The notes under the pieces are model-generated. The model was not told the DNA's origin. It did no database searches and saw nothing but the letters and a program-made list of their open reading frames with translations. From Achromobacter sp. UMC46 (GTDB lineage: Bacteria; Pseudomonadota; Gammaproteobacteria; Burkholderiales; Burkholderiaceae_B): a stretch of 64,000 nucleotides of DNA. This document shows positions 17,254 to 25,805 of this stretch, in pieces (positions within the stretch are counted from its first letter, which is position 1; each line of letters starts with the position of its first letter). Location: contig NZ_LZZS01000035.1 in assembly GCF_014170335.1 (NCBI RefSeq), forward strand, positions 62,001 to 126,000, in the 5' to 3' direction. The position numbers were made by a program, and so were the translations under genes.

Positions 17254-18915
17254 ATGTCTGGACTTATTACCCTGCTTGACTTCGCCGGATATGTCGCACT
17301 GCTCCTTTGGGGAGTGCACATGGTCCAAACCGGCGTCCAGCGCGCCTTCGGAGCCGCCCTGGGCGCGGCGCTGGGCAAGGCGCTGGGCACCCGGCTGCGC
17401 GCTTTCGCCGCCGGGCTGGGCATCACCGCCGCCTTGCAGAGCAGCACGGCCACCGGCCTGATGATCACCGGCTTCGCGGCCGGCGGCCTCGTCGGCCTGG
17501 TGCCGGCGCTGGCCGCCATGCTGGGGGCCAACGTCGGCACCACGCTGATCGTCCAACTGCTGTCCTTCGACCTGACCTCGCTGGCCCCGATCCTGATCCT
17601 GGCGGGCGTCTGGATGTTCCGCCGCTATCCGCCCGGCCGCACGCGCGACCTGGGCCGGGTGTTCATCGGCCTGGGGCTGCTGCTGCTGTCGTTGCACCAG
17701 CTGGTCGAACTGTTCGAGCCCTTCCAGACCGCCCCCATGCTGGGCATGGTGCTGGACGCCCTGGCCACCCAGCCTGTCGCCGCCGTGCTGCTGTCGGCCG
17801 CCTTCACCTGGGCCGCGCACTCCAGCGTGGCCGTGGTCGTGCTGGTGATGTCGCTGGCCAGCCACCACATGGTCGCGCCGCACGTGGCCTTTGCGCTGGT
17901 GCTGGGCGCCAACCTGGGCACCGCCATCAATCCGATGATCGAAGGCGTGACGGGCGACGACCCGGCCGCCCGCCGTCTGCCCCTGGGCAATCTGCTGACC
18001 CGGGTGCTGGGCGTGCTGGCCGGCCTGTTGCTGCTGCCGGTGCTGCAACCGCTGATGAGCGAAATGGCCAGCGACCCGGCGCGCGCCGTCGCCAACTTCC
18101 ACACGCTGTTCAACGCGGTGATCGCCCTGGTATTCCTGCCGCTCTTGACCCCTTACGCGGCGCTACTCACCCGCTGGCTGCCCAAGCGCGCCGACCCGAA
18201 CGACCCGTCCCGTCCCCAATACCTGGACGAATGGGCGCACGACGTCCCGGCCGTGGCGCTGGGCAATGCAGCCCGCGAGGCCCTGCGCATGGCCGACATG
18301 GTGCAGACGCTGCTGCTGTACGCCCGCGCCGGCTTCAAGCGCGACAACCGCCACCGCCTGGTGCAGGCGCGCCAGTTGGACGCCGCGCTGGACAAGCTTG
18401 AAAACGCGATCACGACCTACCTGGCCACGCTGGACCAGGAAAACATGACGCGCGACGACATCCAGCGCATGGACGACATCCTGGCGTTCACCAGCAATAT
18501 CGGCCACGCGGGCGACATCGCCCACCACGGCCTGCTCAGCCACGTCGCCAAGCTGCGCAAGCAGGGCTGGACCTTCTCGCCCGAGCAGCGCGCCAGCCTG
18601 GACGACACCCTGGGCCAGCTGATCGCCAACGAACGCCAGGCCGCCGCGCTCTTCGTCAACGACGACCTGCGCCAGGCCCGCGCCCTGGCCGGCGAAAAGA
18701 ACCGCTTCCGCACGATCGAGACCCAGGCGGCGGACACGCACCTGCAGAAGATCAAGGCGGGCCAGGTCGACGCCGCCGAAGTCGGCGCACTGTACCTGGA
18801 CATCCTGCGGGACATGAAGGGGATCAACTCGCACCTGGTGGGTGCCGCGGCCTATCCCTTGCTCGCCCGCCACGGCGAACTCCTCCCCAGCCGGCTACGC
18901 GAAACCGGAAATTAA
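17254..18915 (+). CDS. Na/Pi cotransporter family protein with PhoU-like tail
   Basis: Membrane symporter of the NptA/YjbB type, 553 residues. Two Na_Pi_cotrans repeats carry the paired Q-S-S-T-A-T-G-L (about residue 66) and A-H-S-S-V-A-V-V-V (about 190) motifs and the G-A-N-V-G-T-T / G-A-N-L-G-T-A re-entrant loops. A cytoplasmic PhoU-like helical domain covers about 350-545. The family moves phosphate, often outward, driven by sodium. The ATG at 17254 has AAGGGA upstream; earlier in-frame codons encode no family sequence. Divergent from sdaA and ended by a strong terminator, so monocistronic. Confidence 0.88.
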   Translation: MSGLITLLDFAGYVALLLWGVHMVQTGVQRAFGAALGAALGKALGTRLRAFAAGLGITAALQSSTATGLMITGFAAGGLVGLVPALAAMLGANVGTTLIVQLLSFDLTSLAPILILAGVWMFRRYPPGRTRDLGRVFIGLGLLLLSLHQLVELFEPFQTAPMLGMVLDALATQPVAAVLLSAAFTWAAHSSVAVVVLVMSLASHHMVAPHVAFALVLGANLGTAINPMIEGVTGDDPAARRLPLGNLLTRVLGVLAGLLLLPVLQPLMSEMASDPARAVANFHTLFNAVIALVFLPLLTPYAALLTRWLPKRADPNDPSRPQYLDEWAHDVPAVALGNAAREALRMADMVQTLLLYARAGFKRDNRHRLVQARQLDAALDKLENAITTYLATLDQENMTRDDIQRMDDILAFTSNIGHAGDIAHHGLLSHVAKLRKQGWTFSPEQRASLDDTLGQLIANERQAAALFVNDDLRQARALAGEKNRFRTIETQAADTHLQKIKAGQVDAAEVGALYLDILRDMKGINSHLVGAAAYPLLARHGELLPSRLRETGN

Positions 18916-18948
18916 AAAAAAGCCGACCTCATCAGGTCGGCTTTTTTT
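18915..18948. terminator. bidirectional intrinsic terminator
   Basis: A7-GCCGACCT, loop CATC, AGGTCGGC-T7: a perfect 15-base-pair symmetric hairpin between the converging symporter and dienelactone hydrolase genes. Confidence 0.9.
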
Positions 18949-18961
18949 CAGCTCCGCGCGA

Positions 18962-19750
18962 CTACAGATACCGCTGGAACCACTCCACCATCCGCTTCCA
19001 GCCATCCTTGGCGGCTTCGGGCTTGTAGCTGGCCCGATAGTCCGCCATGAAGGCGTGGTCCGCGTCGGGGTACACCACGAATTCCGACTGCTTGGCGGCG
19101 GCGTTGCCGTTGGCCAGCTTGGCCTTCATCGTCTCGATGTCCGCCACCGGGATGCTGGCGTCCTTGGCGCCGTACAGGCCCAGCACCGGGCCGTGCAACT
19201 CGTTGACCACGTCATAGGCGAAGCGTTTGATCAGCGGGCCATGGCCGACGCTGAGCTTGCCGTACCAGGCCACGGCGGCGCGCACGTTCGGATTGTGCGC
19301 CGCGTACATCCACGTCAGGCGCCCGCCCCAGCAAAAGCCCGTCACGGCCACGCGGCGGGCGTCGCCGCCGTTCTGCGCGGCCCAGGCCACGCTGGCGTCC
19401 AGGTCCGCGAACACCTGCTCGTCCGGCACCTTGCTGACCAATTCGGCGATGAGCTTCGGGATGTCGGTATAGACCGAGGCGTCGCCCTGGCGCTCGTACA
19501 GGTTGGCGGCCACGGCCAGATAGCCGGCTTTGGCGACCCGGCGGCAGATGTCCTTGATGTGCTCGTGCACGCCGAAGATCTCCTGCACGACCAGCACGAT
19601 GGGCAGGTCGCGGCGGCCTTCTGGCGCAGCGTAGTAGGCGGCGATGGAGCCATCGGCCACGGGTAGCTTGAAATCCCCGTGGACGAGGCCCTGCGTGTCC
19701 GTATGGATGACGGTGGGAGCGACGTTGCCGGCGGCGGCGGAAAAACTCAT
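18962..19750 (-). CDS. dienelactone hydrolase family protein
   Basis: Alpha/beta hydrolase of the dienelactone hydrolase family, 262 residues. The nucleophile elbow G-F-C-W-G-G carries the family's catalytic cysteine, and the histidine lies in Y-P-D-A-D-H-A-F. The [10 protein letters not shown] oxyanion segment is also typical. No signal peptide is evident, so it is probably cytoplasmic. The ATG at 19750 follows GGAG. No other aromatic ring-cleavage genes adjoin it, so a role in chloroaromatic breakdown is not supported by context. The true substrate is unknown. Confidence 0.85.
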   Translation of the reverse strand: MSFSAAAGNVAPTVIHTDTQGLVHGDFKLPVADGSIAAYYAAPEGRRDLPIVLVVQEIFGVHEHIKDICRRVAKAGYLAVAANLYERQGDASVYTDIPKLIAELVSKVPDEQVFADLDASVAWAAQNGGDARRVAVTGFCWGGRLTWMYAAHNPNVRAAVAWYGKLSVGHGPLIKRFAYDVVNELHGPVLGLYGAKDASIPVADIETMKAKLANGNAAAKQSEFVVYPDADHAFMADYRASYKPEAAKDGWKRMVEWFQRYL

Positions 19751-19804
19751 GGAGTACTCCTGTGTAGGGGTCAACGACACCGGGCCTCCCGTTTCCGTGC
19801 GTCC

Positions 19805-20644
19805 CTAGTGCGGGTGGGCATGCTCCGCATGGGGCGCGCCGTGGCCGGCGTCGGCCCCGTGCTCGTGCCCATGGTGCATCAGGGTCGTCACGCTGTAGAT
19901 CAGCGCCACGCCCACGCCTACCAGCAGCAATTGCGGGACGGCATCCGAAAGGGATACCCGTTCGTGCATCTGCGGCATCAGGTCGGCCACCGAGATGTAA
20001 AGGAAGCTGCTGGCGGCGATCACCAGCACATAGGGCACCCAGCCCTGTGCTTGCTGAAGCACGAAGTACCCTATTATGCCGCCCAAGGCTGAACACAAGC
20101 TGGTGAACAGGATCAGGGAAAAGGCCCGGCGGCGCGCCAGCCCGGCATTCAGCAGCACGACGAAATCGCTCAGCTTGTGCGGCACTTCGTGCACGATGAT
20201 CGATGCGGCCGTCAACACGCCCAGCAGCGGATCCGTCAGGAACGCCGCCGCCACCAGCACGCCGTCGCACAGGTTGTGCAGCGAACTGCCGATCAGGATC
20301 AGCACCCCGCCCCGCCCCGCTTCGTGGTGGTCGTGGCCCTTGTGGTGGTGGTGGCCGTCGCCCTCGTGGTGATGGCTATGGCGCAGCAGCGCGATCTTCT
20401 CCAGCACGAAGAAGCCGATCAGCGACGCCAGCATCAGCCCGAACAGCGCGTGGGCGTCGCCCACCGCGCCCTCGAACGCCTCGGGCAGCAGGTGCAGCAG
20501 CGCCACCGACAGCAGCACGCCCACCGACAGGCTCACCATGTGATGCAGGTATTGGGCGAACACCTTGTAGGCCAGCCAGCTGGCGACAAGGACGGCGATA
20601 AGGCCACCGGTGACGGTGGCAAGCAAGACCCAGAGCAGCAACAT
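19805..20644 (-). CDS. ZIP-family metal transporter
   Basis: Divalent-metal transporter of 279 residues with about eight helices and two His-rich cytoplasmic segments: one at about 92-115 with eleven or more histidines, the other at the C-terminus. Metal-site motifs are H-N-L-C-D-G (helix 4) and H-E-V-P-H-K-L-S-D (helix 5). The commoner form of the second is H-E-x-P-H-E, so the last Glu is replaced by Lys. Zinc is the likeliest substrate. The start at 20644 was chosen because a promoter -10 lies at 20679-20684, ruling out upstream ATGs. The ribosome site is weak. The operator-like palindrome over the promoter suggests metal control. Confidence 0.86.
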   Translation of the reverse strand: MLLLWVLLATVTGGLIAVLVASWLAYKVFAQYLHHMVSLSVGVLLSVALLHLLPEAFEGAVGDAHALFGLMLASLIGFFVLEKIALLRHSHHHEGDGHHHHKGHDHHEAGRGGVLILIGSSLHNLCDGVLVAAAFLTDPLLGVLTAASIIVHEVPHKLSDFVVLLNAGLARRRAFSLILFTSLCSALGGIIGYFVLQQAQGWVPYVLVIAASSFLYISVADLMPQMHERVSLSDAVPQLLLVGVGVALIYSVTTLMHHGHEHGADAGHGAPHAEHAHPH

Positions 20645-20673
20645 TTGGGGGACGCAATATAGGCGGGGGAAGC

Positions 20674-20707
20674 GCAACATTATATTGTTGCAATCCCAAA
20701 ATCGGAA
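20674..20707 (-). promoter_or_regulatory. ZIP transporter promoter with overlapping palindrome
   Basis: On the minus strand TTCCGA (20702-20707) and TATAAT (20679-20684) are 17 bases apart. The -10 is embedded in a perfect inverted repeat, GCAACA (20674-20679) and TGTTGC (20686-20691) around six AT bases. A repressor bound there would occlude the -10. The symmetry does not match the usual Zur box, so the regulator is unassigned. Confidence 0.5.
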
Positions 20708-20708
20708 A

Positions 20709-20730
20709 TGGGCCGCCCGAAGGCGGCCCA
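20709..20730 (-). terminator. hairpin after polA, probable terminator
   Basis: TGGGCCGCC and GGCGGCCCA form a perfect nine-pair stem. On the minus strand the loop is TTCG (stable UUCG tetraloop). It lies 30 bases past the polA stop. The T-run is poor (ATTTCCGATTTT), so termination may be partial. It immediately precedes the ZIP promoter. Confidence 0.5.
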
Positions 20731-20759
20731 CCGGTCCTGCGGGCGATCAGGCGCCGGGC

Positions 20760-23477
20760 TTAGTGCGCCTGTTCCCAGTTCTTGCCCATGCCCACCTCGG
20801 CGACCAGCGGCACACGCAGCTCGGCTACGCCGCACATCAGGCGCGGCAGCGCTTCCTTGACGAGATCGATCTCGGCGTCGGGCGCTTCCAGCACCAGTTC
20901 ATCGTGCACCTGCATGATCATGCGGGTCTGCAGCTTTTCGGCTTCCAGCCAGTCCTGCACGGCCACCATGGCCATCTTGATCAGGTCGGCCGCGGTGCCC
21001 TGCATCGGCGCATTGATGGCCGCGCGCTCCGCCCCCTGGCGGCGCGGACCGGAGGCGCCGCGGATTTCCGGCAGTTGCAGGCGGCGCCCGAACACGGTTT
21101 CCACGTAGCCCTGCTCACGCGCCAGCCGGCGGGTGTTTTCCATGTACATCGCCACGCCGGGATAGCGGGCGAAATAGCGGTCGATGTACGCCTGGGCGGC
21201 GTCGCGCGTGATGCCCAGGTTGGACGCCAGGCCGAACACGCCCATGCCGTAGATCAGGCCGAAGTTGATGGCCTTGGCCGCGCGGCGCTGCTCGGTCGAC
21301 ACGTCTGCCAGGGCCACGCCGAACACCTCCGACGCCGTGGCGCGGTGGATGTCCTCGCCGGCGGCGAAGGCGCGCTGCAGGTTGGCGTCGTCCGAGACGT
21401 GCGCCATGATGCGCAGTTCGATCTGCGAATAGTCAGCCGACAGCAGCAGGCCCTGCTCGGCGATGAACGCTTCGCGCACGCGGCGGCCGGCCTCGGTGCG
21501 GACCGGGATGTTCTGCAGGTTGGGGTCGGACGAGGCCAGGCGGCCCGTAATCACCGCGGCCTGCGCGTAGCGCGTGTGCACGCGCCCCGTGTCCGGGTTG
21601 ATCATGCGGGGCAGCTTGTCCGTGTAGGTCGACTTCAGCTTGGACAGGCCGCGGTATTCCAGCAGCACCTGCGGCAGCGGGTAGTCTTGCGCCAGCTTGG
21701 TCAGCACGTCTTCATCCGTGGACGGCGCGCCGCCTGCGGTCTTGCGCACCACCGGCAACTGCATGCGGTCGAACAGGATCTCGCCCAATTGCTTGGGGGA
21801 ATTCAGGTTGAAAGGCTGGCCGGCCAGCTCATAGGCCTTTTGCTCCAGGCGCAGCATTTCCTGGCCCAGCTTGTGGCTTTGGCGGCCAAGCTCGGCGGCG
21901 TCCACCTTCACGCCGTTGCGCTCGATCGTGGTCAGCACCGCCGACACCTGGATCTCAAGCTGGTAGACGCGGTTCAGCCCTTCGTCGGCCGCCACCATCG
22001 GACGCAGCACCTGATGCAGCTGCAACGTGAAGTCAGCGTCTTCGGCGGCGTAGTGGCCGGCCTTGTCGACCGCCACCTCGTCAAAGCCGATCTGCTTGGC
22101 GCCTTTGCCGCACAGGTCCTCGTAGGACACGCCGCTGCGGCCCAGGTACCGCTGGGCCAGGTCGTTCAGGCCCACGCCGCGATGGGATTCCAGCACGTAC
22201 GCTTCAAGCATCGTGTCTTCGGCGATGCCTGCCAGCTTGATGCCTTCGTTGGCGAACACGTGGGCGTCGTACTTGGCGTGATGCAGCAGCTTGGCGCGCG
22301 AGGCGTCCTCAAGCCACGGCTTCAGGCGCGCCAGCACCTCGGCCTTGGGCAGCTGGGTCGCGCCGTCGGGGCCGCGATGCGCCACGGGGATGTAGCAGGC
22401 CACGCCCGGCTCCACCGCCAGCGACAGGCCCACAAGCCTGGCCTGCATCTGATCCAGCGAGGTCGTCTCGGTGTCCAGCGCCACCAGGGACGCGCCCTGC
22501 AGCTTGCCGAACCACGCGTCGAATTCAGTCCAGTCGGAAATGATGCGGTAATCCAGCTCGGCGGGCGCCGCGGGCACGTCCGCCGCGATGCGCGCGTCGC
22601 CGGTGGGCACGCGTTCGGCGTCGCCCGTCAGGTCGCGCAGCCAGGTGCGGAAGCCGTAGCGTTCGTATAGCTCGGTCAGCGTGGCGTCGTCGCGTTCACG
22701 CGGCGTCAGATCGTCCACGCTTTCGACGTGGCCGGTCAGGTCGCAGTCGTACTTCACCGTCAGCAATTGGCGGGTCAGCGGGAAATTCGGGATGGCCTCG
22801 CGCAGATTGCTGCCGGCCACGCCCTTGATGCCGTCGGCGCCTTCGACCAGCTTGTCGACGGAACCGAATTCCGTCAGCCATTTGACGGCCGTCTTGGGGC
22901 CGACCTTGGTCACGCCGGGGACGTTGTCCACCGTGTCGCCCACCAGCATCAGGTAGTCGACGATGCGGTCGGGCGGCACGCCGAATTTGTTGACCACACC
23001 CGGCTCGTCCAGCACTTCACCCGTCATCGTGTTGACGAGCGTGACGTGGCTGTTGACCAGTTGCGCCAGGTCCTTGTCGCCGGTCGAGACGATGGTGTGC
23101 ACATCGTGTTCGGCCGCGCGCTTGGCCAAGGTGCCGATCACATCGTCCGCTTCCACGCCCTCGATGGCCAGCACCGGCCATCCCAGCGCGCGCACCGCGC
23201 GGTGGATGGGCTCGATCTGCGCCGCCAGGTCTTCAGGCATGGGGGGACGGTGCGATTTGTATTCGGGATACAAATCGTCCCGGAAGGTCTTGCCGCGGGC
23301 ATCGAAAATACATGCGGCATACTCTGCCTTGTGGTCAGATACAAGCTTGCGCAACATGTTCACCACGCCATAGAGCGCACCCGTAGGTTCGCCTTGCGCA
23401 TTGCGCAAATCAGGCATAGCGTGGAAAGCGCGGTACAAGTAACTTGAACCGTCGACCAGTAATAAGGTTTTTTTCAT
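20760..23477 (-). CDS. polA: DNA polymerase I
   Basis: Replication and repair polymerase of 905 residues with three domains. The 5' nuclease spans about 1-290 (L-L-L-V-D-G-S-S-Y-L-Y-R-A-F). The 3'-5' exonuclease (about 320-500) looks active: A-L-D-T-E-T-T-S-L-D, H-H-A-K-Y-D and Y-A-A-E-D-A-D. The polymerase has motif A S-A-D-Y-S-Q-I-E-L-R, motif B R-R-A-A-K-A-I-N-F-G-L-I-Y-G and motif C Q-V-H-D-E-L. The ATG at 23477 gives the standard M-K-K-T-L-L-L-V-D-G N-terminus; upstream in-frame codons overlap the divergent LOG gene. Its promoter must lie inside or across that gene's start. Confidence 0.95.
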   Translation of the reverse strand: MKKTLLLVDGSSYLYRAFHAMPDLRNAQGEPTGALYGVVNMLRKLVSDHKAEYAACIFDARGKTFRDDLYPEYKSHRPPMPEDLAAQIEPIHRAVRALGWPVLAIEGVEADDVIGTLAKRAAEHDVHTIVSTGDKDLAQLVNSHVTLVNTMTGEVLDEPGVVNKFGVPPDRIVDYLMLVGDTVDNVPGVTKVGPKTAVKWLTEFGSVDKLVEGADGIKGVAGSNLREAIPNFPLTRQLLTVKYDCDLTGHVESVDDLTPRERDDATLTELYERYGFRTWLRDLTGDAERVPTGDARIAADVPAAPAELDYRIISDWTEFDAWFGKLQGASLVALDTETTSLDQMQARLVGLSLAVEPGVACYIPVAHRGPDGATQLPKAEVLARLKPWLEDASRAKLLHHAKYDAHVFANEGIKLAGIAEDTMLEAYVLESHRGVGLNDLAQRYLGRSGVSYEDLCGKGAKQIGFDEVAVDKAGHYAAEDADFTLQLHQVLRPMVAADEGLNRVYQLEIQVSAVLTTIERNGVKVDAAELGRQSHKLGQEMLRLEQKAYELAGQPFNLNSPKQLGEILFDRMQLPVVRKTAGGAPSTDEDVLTKLAQDYPLPQVLLEYRGLSKLKSTYTDKLPRMINPDTGRVHTRYAQAAVITGRLASSDPNLQNIPVRTEAGRRVREAFIAEQGLLLSADYSQIELRIMAHVSDDANLQRAFAAGEDIHRATASEVFGVALADVSTEQRRAAKAINFGLIYGMGVFGLASNLGITRDAAQAYIDRYFARYPGVAMYMENTRRLAREQGYVETVFGRRLQLPEIRGASGPRRQGAERAAINAPMQGTAADLIKMAMVAVQDWLEAEKLQTRMIMQVHDELVLEAPDAEIDLVKEALPRLMCGVAELRVPLVAEVGMGKNWEQAH

Positions 23478-23493
23478 GGTTACAAAGGCAGAT

Positions 23494-24168
23494 ATGGCAA
23501 TAACTGCGGAAACACCCGCCAACAAACAAATTCCGCTGATTATGTCAGAGATACGGACGGCGGCAGACAAGCTCGCAAACATCGGGCCCGCAGTCAGCGT
23601 CTTCGGCAGCGCACGAGTCAGTCGCAATTCCCCCCACTATGAAACCACCGTCGCCATATCGGCCGCCCTCGCCGGCGCCGGTTTCGCGGTCATCGCCGGG
23701 GGCGGCCCCGGCATCATGGAGGCAGCCAACAAAGGCGCGTTCGAAGCGGGCGGTACCAGCATCGGGTTGAACATCAGCCTGCCGCACGAAGCGCACAACA
23801 ACGAATACCAGACCATCAGCCTGTCGTTCGAATATTTCTTTTCGCGCAAGGCGACGTTCTTCATGCACAGCTTCGCCTACGTGGCGATGCCGGGCGGCTT
23901 CGGCACCCTGGACGAGCTATTCGAAGCGTTGACGCTGATCCAGACGGGCAAGGTCCCGCCCGCGCCCATCGTGCTGGTGGGCAGCGAATACTGGTCCGGC
24001 CTGGTGGAATGGCTAGGCGGCCAGGTGCTGGGCAACGGCATGATCGGCGCGCACGACCTGGACCTCTTCATCATCGAAGACGATCCCGTCAAGGTGGTCC
24101 GCCGGGTGGTGGAGTTCCACGAAAAGGTCAACTCGGACGCGCAATACGCGCCCTCCATGCCGGCCTGA
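23494..24168 (+). CDS. LOG-family protein (TIGR00730 type)
   Basis: Rossmann-like protein of the LOG family, 224 residues. The family signatures are V-F-G-S-A-R, G-G-G-P-G-I-M-E-A-A-N-K-G-A and M-P-G-G-F-G-T-L-D-E-L-F-E. Members hydrolyse nucleoside 5'-monophosphates to free base and ribose phosphate (cytokinin-activating enzymes in plants and some bacteria). The ATG at 23494 follows AAAGG at good spacing; an ATG at 23476 overlaps the polA start codon on the other strand. Sixteen bases separate the two divergent starts. Followed by a terminator. Confidence 0.87.
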   Translation: MAITAETPANKQIPLIMSEIRTAADKLANIGPAVSVFGSARVSRNSPHYETTVAISAALAGAGFAVIAGGGPGIMEAANKGAFEAGGTSIGLNISLPHEAHNNEYQTISLSFEYFFSRKATFFMHSFAYVAMPGGFGTLDELFEALTLIQTGKVPPAPIVLVGSEYWSGLVEWLGGQVLGNGMIGAHDLDLFIIEDDPVKVVRRVVEFHEKVNSDAQYAPSMPA

Positions 24169-24189
24169 TCCTGCCTTCCCACCCCATGG

Positions 24190-24214
24190 AAAATGCCCCC
24201 GAGGGGGCATTTTT
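24190..24214 (+). terminator. intrinsic terminator after the LOG gene
   Basis: AAAATGCCCCC (24190-24200) pairs with GGGGGCATTTT (24203-24213), followed by T. It can serve the converging peptidase gene too, whose stop codon lies at its edge. Confidence 0.75.
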
Positions 24215-25638
24215 CACTTCCGCATGAACGACGGCACGACCTCGGCCGGGATGGGGCACTGGTAAGGCTGGCCGCGGCGCGCGTCCAGCAGTTCCTCTTT
24301 GGCCCGGGACAGCGCCTCGGGGCGCGCGTAAAGATCGGCGGCGGTTGCCGCGATGACCTTGGCGGCATGCACCATGCCCTTGTGCGCCATGGACAGCTTG
24401 CCCTGCGCCACCATCTGCCACGAATGGAATGGCGTGCCATAGGCGTAGCATGCGCCCCAGCATTGCGCCGTGGGCGTCACCCAGCTGACGTCGCCCACAT
24501 CGGTGGACCCGTACGAGATCTCGGTCTTGGCGGGGTCGAAAGGCGCCACGCCGGAGAACAGCGGCGTGGGGTTGCGCAACACCGCGCCCAGGTTCTTGCC
24601 CGCGTTGTCGATGTCGTCTTCGGTGATCGAATCCCACATGCGGCGCGCCGCCTGCTGTTCTCCGGGCGTGTAGGCCGGCCCTTGCAGCGCTTGCATGTTG
24701 GCGTACATCACTTCGTTCAACACGCGGTTCGGCATGTAGTTCGAGCAGGCCTTATCGAACACGATCTCAAGCTCGCAGCCCGTCATCAGCGCCGCGCCGC
24801 GCGCCACGTTCTTCACGCGCTCGTACAGCTCGGACGCCTGCGAATTGACCGGCGCTCGCACCAGGTACAGGACCTCGGCGCGGGCCTGCACCACGTTGGG
24901 CGAAATGCCGCCGCTGTTGGTCACCGCGTAGTGCACGCGCGCGTCGGGCACCATGTGTTCGCGCAGGTAGTTCACGCCCACGTTCATCAGTTCGACCGCG
25001 TCCAGCGCGCTGCGGCCAAGATGCGGCGAATTCGCGGCGTGGGCCGCAATGCCCCGGAAACGGAAATAGGCCTGGATGTTGGCCAGCGACGACTGGTGGA
25101 AAATGCCCGTATGCGAGGCCGGATGCCAGGTCAGGGCCGCATCCACGTCGTCGAACAAGCCGGCGCGCGCCATGAACGTCTTGCCCGACCCGCCCTCTTC
25201 CGCCGGACAGCCATAGAAGCGGATCGTGCCCGGCAGCTGGTTGGCCTCCAGGAATTCCTTGACGGCGACCGCGGCGAAATGCGCCGCCGTGCCCAGCAGG
25301 TGGTGCCCGCAACCGTGGCCGTTGCCATTGGGCGTTTCCGGCGACGGCTGGCAGGCGAACGCGCCGCTCTCCTGGCTCAGGCCGGACAGCGCGTCGTATT
25401 CCCCCAGAATGGCGATGACCGGGCCGCCCTGGCCCGCTTCGGCCACGAAGGCAGTGGGAATGCCGGCGGCGTCCCGCGTGATGCGAAAGCCCGCATCTTC
25501 CAGCATCGCGATGTGCAATTCGGCCGACTTGTGCTCGTCGTAGCGCAGTTCGGCCAGGCTCCAGATGCGGTCGCTCAGGTCCGAGTAACGCTCGCTGTGC
25601 GCGTCGATGAACGGCGCGAGTTTGTCGATGGCACCCAT
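24214..25638 (-). CDS. M20-family amidohydrolase, AbgB-like
   Basis: Metal-dependent aminoacylase/peptidase of 474 residues, close in length and layout to AbgB, the p-aminobenzoyl-glutamate hydrolase subunit. Metal-site motifs are G-H-G-C-G-H-H-L-L-G-T (about 112-122) and the catalytic Glu pair in Y-G-C-P-A-E-E-G-G-S-G-K. A dimerisation domain with A-A-H-A-A-N-S-P-H follows. The ATG at 25638 has GGAG five bases upstream. AbgB normally pairs with AbgA; no AbgA or AbgT gene is adjacent, so this may act alone on another N-acyl amino acid or peptide. A LysR gene and a decayed Bug gene lie upstream. Confidence 0.82.
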   Translation of the reverse strand: MGAIDKLAPFIDAHSERYSDLSDRIWSLAELRYDEHKSAELHIAMLEDAGFRITRDAAGIPTAFVAEAGQGGPVIAILGEYDALSGLSQESGAFACQPSPETPNGNGHGCGHHLLGTAAHFAAVAVKEFLEANQLPGTIRFYGCPAEEGGSGKTFMARAGLFDDVDAALTWHPASHTGIFHQSSLANIQAYFRFRGIAAHAANSPHLGRSALDAVELMNVGVNYLREHMVPDARVHYAVTNSGGISPNVVQARAEVLYLVRAPVNSQASELYERVKNVARGAALMTGCELEIVFDKACSNYMPNRVLNEVMYANMQALQGPAYTPGEQQAARRMWDSITEDDIDNAGKNLGAVLRNPTPLFSGVAPFDPAKTEISYGSTDVGDVSWVTPTAQCWGACYAYGTPFHSWQMVAQGKLSMAHKGMVHAAKVIAATAADLYARPEALSRAKEELLDARRGQPYQCPIPAEVVPSFMRK

Positions 25639-25685
25639 TGCTTCTCCAATGTAAGGGTTGGTCCTGTCCTGTTGAAAAAAACCGG

Positions 25686-25800
25686 TCATTCGTCGAGCTT
25701 GATCCCGGCAGTTTCAATGATTTTCCGATTGGCGGCCAGGTTCAAATGGCCCAGCGACCCGACCCCGGGCGAACCGAAGGAATACTTGCGGCGCTGAAAC
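25686..25800 (-). pseudogene. internally deleted remnant of a Bug/TctC gene
   Basis: The minus strand reads R-K-Y-S-F-G-S-P-G-V-G-S-L-G-H-L-N-L, which matches the middle of Bug solute-binding proteins (the loop after the first lobe). It is followed directly by N-R-K-I-I-E-T-A-G-I-K-L-D-E and a stop, which matches their extreme C-terminus. The intervening 150 or so residues and the whole N-terminus are missing. The fragment begins directly behind the LysR stop codon. It looks like a Bug gene that once followed the regulator and was reduced by two deletions. Confidence 0.6.
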
Positions 25801-25805
25801 GACGA

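Noticed and set aside
20674-20691. A Zur box upstream of the ZIP transporter
   Set aside because: The arms GCAACA/TGTTGC do not match TGTTAT/ATAACA, which is seen clearly at 50221. Kept only as an unassigned palindrome.
20610-22670. A 686-codon plus-strand frame opposite polA
   Set aside because: Polymerase I domains on the other strand are complete; this frame is His/Gln/Arg-rich without any family motif.
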